Of a DNA stretch of 64,000 nt, positions 37,515-64,000 are shown piece by piece (the stretch's first letter is position 1; each line of letters starts with the position of its first letter). The stretch lies in contig NC_084610.1 in NCBI RefSeq assembly GCF_033807715.1, positions 3,295,001 through 3,359,000 of the forward strand, read 5' to 3'. Under the pieces are notes generated by a model, which did no database searches, was not told the origin of the DNA, and saw only the letters and a program-made list of their open reading frames with translations. The stretch is from Cololabis saira. Lineage: Eukaryota > Chordata > Actinopteri > Beloniformes > Belonidae. The translations under genes and the position numbers were made by a program.

Positions 37515-37907
37515 GTCCTCTTATTGTAAAACCACTTTGTCCCCGAGAGCAGCAGTCGACCACGGACTGTATAAGAAAACTGGACAACCGCTCTGTGATG
37601 TCATACATCACTTAGTTTTCATGTTAATTAGTTTGAAGTCTGATGGTTTATCAATACAGTTACAATACGAAAGCCATATTATCCCCCGCCAAAAAAAGAA
37701 TAATTAAGCTCTGTTAGGTCTTTATTTACATCTCTGATCTCAGCTTCAGCAAAACCGATAAGTGCTAAGTCGCTAAAGTAATTAACATCACAGGGGTGAA
37801 AATACCAGGCGGTAAATATGTTTATTTCTGCTGCCACGTTGGACATTTGGAGCCACCCCCTGGTGGTCAGTTGAGGAACTGCAATTTCTTTCTACTACTG
37901 GTCTTGA
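37515..37907. other. Short spacer, nothing recognised
   Basis: Contains CCACCCCCTGGTGG near 37855, a weaker CTCF-like match. Confidence 0.35.
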
Positions 37908-38976
37908 AGCAGCACAATGTAACTTTCAGCTTTTGTTGAGTTTGGCGGCTCCTTTGGACAAAAGCGGTAGTGCTTTACCAGAAAGAACTACATTTCCCAT
38001 GAGCACCAGCGCGTACTGCCGGAAAACTCCTGTCCCCGTCGCTGCATTTGTTTTGATGAGAGAAGACGGGACGGACTTTCAAAAGTACTTTTCTGTTTTC
38101 AGCGGTCGTTTGCAGGATGGATAGTGAAGAGGTAATGTATCTATTTTTGGCTAAACAATATAATATGACGATGTTGAAAAACACTAAGTTCAACTTGGTT
38201 TTATTAGTGAAGTCTCCCCCGCCCCCCCGTCCTGTTTCAGCCAGATAATGCTCCCCAAACTACAAACGTTTTTTAGAGGGACTTCGTCATAAATTAGTAG
38301 TCCAACATACTTACTGACAAAATAAAAAAATACTTTATAACCTGTGAATAACTGAATGCCCATTCCTTATACTTTGCAGATCAGCCCTGCACAATTTTAC
38401 AGTTCTCAGGAAAAATACCCAAGACGAATCCCCTGTATGTGAAAACATTCTAATTTAGATTCTTATTGAACATAAAACTCTACATTTACATTTGTATCAT
38501 AACAATTCTGTCTCTCTTGTCGGACATCCCTCCTCGTCTTTCAGCTCACGCCAGCGAGTGAACGCCGGGACAATGTTTATTCTTGTCCGGGCATTTAGCT
38601 TGTTACTCTCCCGCTTTCTTTTTTCGCCTCCTCCGATAAAACTTTTATTTTCTTGGGTTTTTTCGCTGCTTGGGCCATGACACCAGCTTCTGCTGAGCTC
38701 TGAGCTCCACACCCCGCCCAGCTTTGGTCTGGACTACGAATGGGGAAGGAGGGGGAAGTGACGTATGCCGTAAAGCAGTCAAAGCCGTAAAAATGTGTAG
38801 TTTTTTAGTGTGGCAGGGTTCCTACCATGCTCCTCAAAGTTACATAGTGCCAGTGAAGGAGATACAGACCCCTCAGACCATAACAGAGGTTAATTAAACC
38901 TGTTGGAAGTTGATGTTCCATCACAATGATGATGATGAAATATTAGATTAAGGAGGAAAAGTTACATAGTGCTGCT
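37908..38976. mobile_element. TTAA-targeting DNA element, copy 1
   Basis: Ends AGCAGCACAATGTAACTTTC and GTTACATAGTGCTGCT, with TTGA (left) and TTAA (right) outside. Related to 53687-54981. TTAA targets point to the piggyBac or Kolobok groups. Confidence 0.75.
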
Positions 38977-39200
38977 TTAAGATGAAGAATCCAGATGTAT
39001 GTCATGGATATGCTGCCACCCCCCCCGTGTGGTCAGAGGTGGTACTGCTACCCAGACCAGCGTTAAGGTCTCCAGCGTGTGTCATCAACTAGCTTGCTTT
39101 ACCCATCAAACATTGTGCTACAGGTATAAAAAAAACAAACACACACACTCAGTCTACCAGGGCACGCTCAGAAACACACACATCAACGGCCCGTTGGCTC

Positions 39201-61317
<22,117 letters not shown>

Positions 61318-61484
61318 CTGCAAACACAAAACAAAACACGCCCAAGTTTCTCTTTAAAAGTGGTGCAAAAACCCAGAGAAACAATCACAAACATGGGTAA
61401 AGAAACAGATTAGTGAACACAACCGCAGACTGAGCTGCAGAGACGGTTTGGTGACTCTTCAGTCTTTGAGTTGTTCACATTTAA

Positions 61485-62549
61485 CCCTGGTGCTGTCTAC
61501 GGGTCAAGGGAGGAGGAAGAGAAGAAGGAAGGAAGGAAGGGAAAAAAGAAGGAAGAAAGGAAGGAAGGAAGAAGGAAGGAGAGAGCAGCCGGAAAGAAGG
61601 AAGAAAGTGAGGAAGGAAGGAAGGAAGGAAGGAAGGAAGGAAGGAAGGAAGGAAGGAAGGAAGGAAGGAAGGAAGGAAGGAAGGAAGGAAGGAAGGAAGG
61701 AAGGAAGGAAGGAAGGACGGGAAAAAGGAAGGAAGGGGAAGGAAGGGAAAAGGGAGGAAGGAAGGAAGGAAGGAAGGAAGGAAGGAAGGAAGGAAGGAAG
61801 GAAGGAAGGGAAAAAGGAAGGAAGGGGAAGGAAGGGAAAAGGGAGGAAGGAAGGAAGGAAGGAAGGAAGGAAGGAAGGAAGGAAGGAAGGAAGGAAGGGA
61901 AAAAGGAAGGAAGGAAGGAAGGAAGGGAAAAAAGGAAGGAAGGGAGAAAGGAAGGAAGGAAGAAAGAAAGAAAGAAAAAAAGGGAGGGAAAAAGGAAGGA
62001 AGGAAGGAAGGAAGGAAAAAAAGAAGGAAGGAAGGAAGGAAGGAAGGAAGGAAGGAAGGAAGGAAGGAAGGAAGGGAGGGGAAAGGGAAGGAAGGGAAAA
62101 AGGAAGGAAGGAAGGAAGAAAGAAAGAAAAAAGGGAGGGAAAAAGGAATGAAGGAGAGAAGGAAGGGAAAAAGGAAGGAAGGAAGGAAGGAAGGAAGGGA
62201 AAAAGGAAGGAAGGAGGGAAGGAAGGAAGGGAAAAAGGAAGGAAGGAAGGAAGGGAAAAAGGAAGGAAGGAGGGAAGGAAGGAAGGGAAAAAGGAAGGAA
62301 GGAGGGAAGGAAGGGACAAAGGAAGGAAGGAAGGTAGGAAGGGAAAAAGGAAGGAAGGGAGGAAGGAAGGAAGGGAAAAGGAAGGAAGGGAAAAAGGAAG
62401 GAAGGAAGGAAGGAACGAAGGAAGGAAGGAAGGGAAAAAGGAAGGAATGAAGGATGGAAGGAAGAAAGAAAGGAAGGAAGGGGAAAAAGGAAGGAAGGGA
62501 AAAAGGAAGGAAGGGAAAAAGAAAGGAAGGAAGGAAGGAAGAAAGGAAG
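61485..62549. mobile_element. piggyBac-type left end with (GGAA)n array
   Basis: TTAA at 61481-61484, then CCCTGGTGCTGTCTACGGGT; GGAA/GGGAAAAA repeats to 62549. No right terminal repeat. Confidence 0.65.
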
Positions 62550-62946
62550 GACCGTCACTGTCGTCACAGATAACGTTTCACATGGGTTTCAATAAGTGTC
62601 ATCTGGTCTGCTGGCGTGGGGACGATCTGAGCAGTGTTGCAGGAGGAAAACGAGCCGGTTTTCATTTACTTTATCTTCGACAAGTGATTGATTAGTCTAA
62701 TCAGCAAGCGGCGCTGAAATAAGCCGACGGCGCTCTGACTGTACCAGGAGAGAGTTCTCCCTCATAAATGGGAGCCTGTAATTGTTTACTTGGTGGTACT
62801 TCCACGTGGGCCTTCAGCATGGCTGCAGTCATTTCTCATTCTGGGTTTCTGCAATTAACTCAAACCTCCAGAGATCAAAGGTCAAATGAGCCCACTATCA
62901 CCTCTTGTGGAACGCAGGAGAAAATGCAGCAACCGAATCATGGAGA
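62550..62946. other. Sequence upstream of the first visible dpp10 exon
   Basis: No exon matching the preceding DPP10 region was found here, so the next upstream exon is probably outside the window. Confidence 0.4.
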
Positions 62947-62954
62947 CCTTAGTA

Positions 62955-63511
62955 CAGCGGTCTTCAACCCAAAATGTTGAAAGAGCCATATTGGACCAAA
63001 AACACAAAAAACAAATATGTCTGGAGCCACAAAAAATGAAAAGTCTTGTATAAGCCTTAGAATGAAGACAAATGGCGAAAAGCGAAATGTCGAGAAAAAA
63101 GTTGAAATGTTGAGAAAAAAGTCGAAATTTCGAGAAAAAAGTAAAAATTTCGAGAAAATGTCGAAATGTCGAGAAAAAAGTCGAAATGTTGAGAAAAAAG
63201 TCAAAATTTCGAGAAAAAAGTCGAAATGTCGAGGAAATAGTCAAAATGTTGAGATTAATGTTGAAGTACAATCTCGGGAAAAAGTGGAAATGTTGAGAAA
63301 AAAGTCGAAATGTCGAGAAAAAAGTCAAAATGTCGAGATTAAAAATGAAAACGAAAAAGGAAGAAAAAAGAGGAAAAAAAGAAAAAAAAGAAAAAAGAAA
63401 AAAAAGAAAAGAAAAAGAAAAAAAAAAGAAGGAAAAAATGTCAAACATTTTTGAAAAATCTCCAGGGAGCCACTAGGGCGGCGCTAAAGAGCCGCGGGTT
63501 GCCGATCCCTG
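62955..63511. mobile_element. hAT-type element with 20-bp minisatellite, copy C
   Basis: Ends CAGCGGTCTTCAACC and GGTTGCCGATCCCTG; identical 8-bp duplications CCTTAGTA at 62947-62954 and 63512-63519. Minisatellite 63082-63345. Confidence 0.92.
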
Positions 63512-63519
63512 CCTTAGTA

Positions 63520-64000
63520 GAAGGTCCTCCTCCTCAAAACAGTCATTATTTACGAAGAAAATGTGATGCTGTGACGACGAGGCCGTGTTCTGATGTTTTG
63601 CCGATCGTCCTGCATCTACAGTAACCTGGTGAAACCTCAAACATCTTACGTGTGGCTCTAACCCCGAGGCTTTGAGAGGAGGAGGAAAGGTGACCTGCAT
63701 AACGGAGTCCCGGTATCACAGGATCGGTTGCAGCTTTGCAGTAAATCGTCAGGAAACCTTGAGCTACGCAGACCTGCTGAACTGTTCATGCAACATTAAA
63801 AATGTCACGTCTCAATATTTTAGCTTCTCGCTGCATGATGGTACCTTGTAGATGAATAATAAATCACAGACGGACTTCTTCAGCACTTTCTCTTTTCTCT
63901 TTTTTCAAATCCTTTTCCCCCTGCAAGGCGTGCACAGCAGCAACCGCTGATTCAGCAGAGCTATTTAGAGATAAACTCCGTCTTTAAATGGGACTAACTA
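63520..64000. other. Right edge, nothing recognised
   Basis: A possible donor (CACGTAAGA, minus strand, near 63650) has no convincing exon before it. Confidence 0.35.

Overview
The window reads as nuclear DNA of a ray-finned (teleost) fish. It has intron-split vertebrate genes, and most of the remaining sequence is mobile-element debris of kinds common in fish: hAT, Tc1/mariner, piggyBac-type and LINE fragments, plus long (GGAA)n/(TTCC)n and (TG)n tracts. There is no bacterial-style gene organisation. All identifications come from reading the sequence; no database search was run.

Left third (about 6.5-20.7 kb): a complete plus-strand alpha-tubulin gene. A GC-box/TATA promoter is followed by five coding exons (ATG alone in exon 1, then 223, 149, 681 and 294 bp) that join in frame to 449 residues plus stop. 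The introns are full of transposons. Three possible poly(A) signals follow the stop, two of them inside a tandemly duplicated 19-bp unit.

Middle (about 21-37 kb): no confident gene. It holds a hAT-type element, a 6-kb array of tRNA-like and other modules laid out as an inverted repeat, more element fragments, a LINE insertion with a 30-bp target duplication, and a possible minus-strand terminal exon with a 3' untranslated region (36.75 to 34.77 kb).

Right part (39.2-61.3 kb): ten minus-strand exons that splice in frame to the last 283 residues of a dipeptidyl-peptidase-like protein. The best match is dpp10: the nucleophile serine of the GxSxG elbow is glycine, and the C-terminal region aligns block by block with DPP10. 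The upstream exons are not visible and probably lie past 64 kb. One intron appears to use a GC donor. The introns hold many dated insertions with clean target-site duplications. One pair of inverted hAT copies (50.4-53.4 kb) has split a Tc1 transposase gene and its own 8-bp target duplication between two places, which is the signature of an inversion.

The alpha-tubulin and dpp10 genes are convergent. Alpha-tubulin is a structural subunit of microtubules; DPP10-type proteins are non-enzymatic partners of Kv4 potassium channels. Nothing in the sequence shows that they work together. The main interest lies in genome architecture: split insertions, shared satellite modules between unrelated transposons, and the tRNA-like inverted array.
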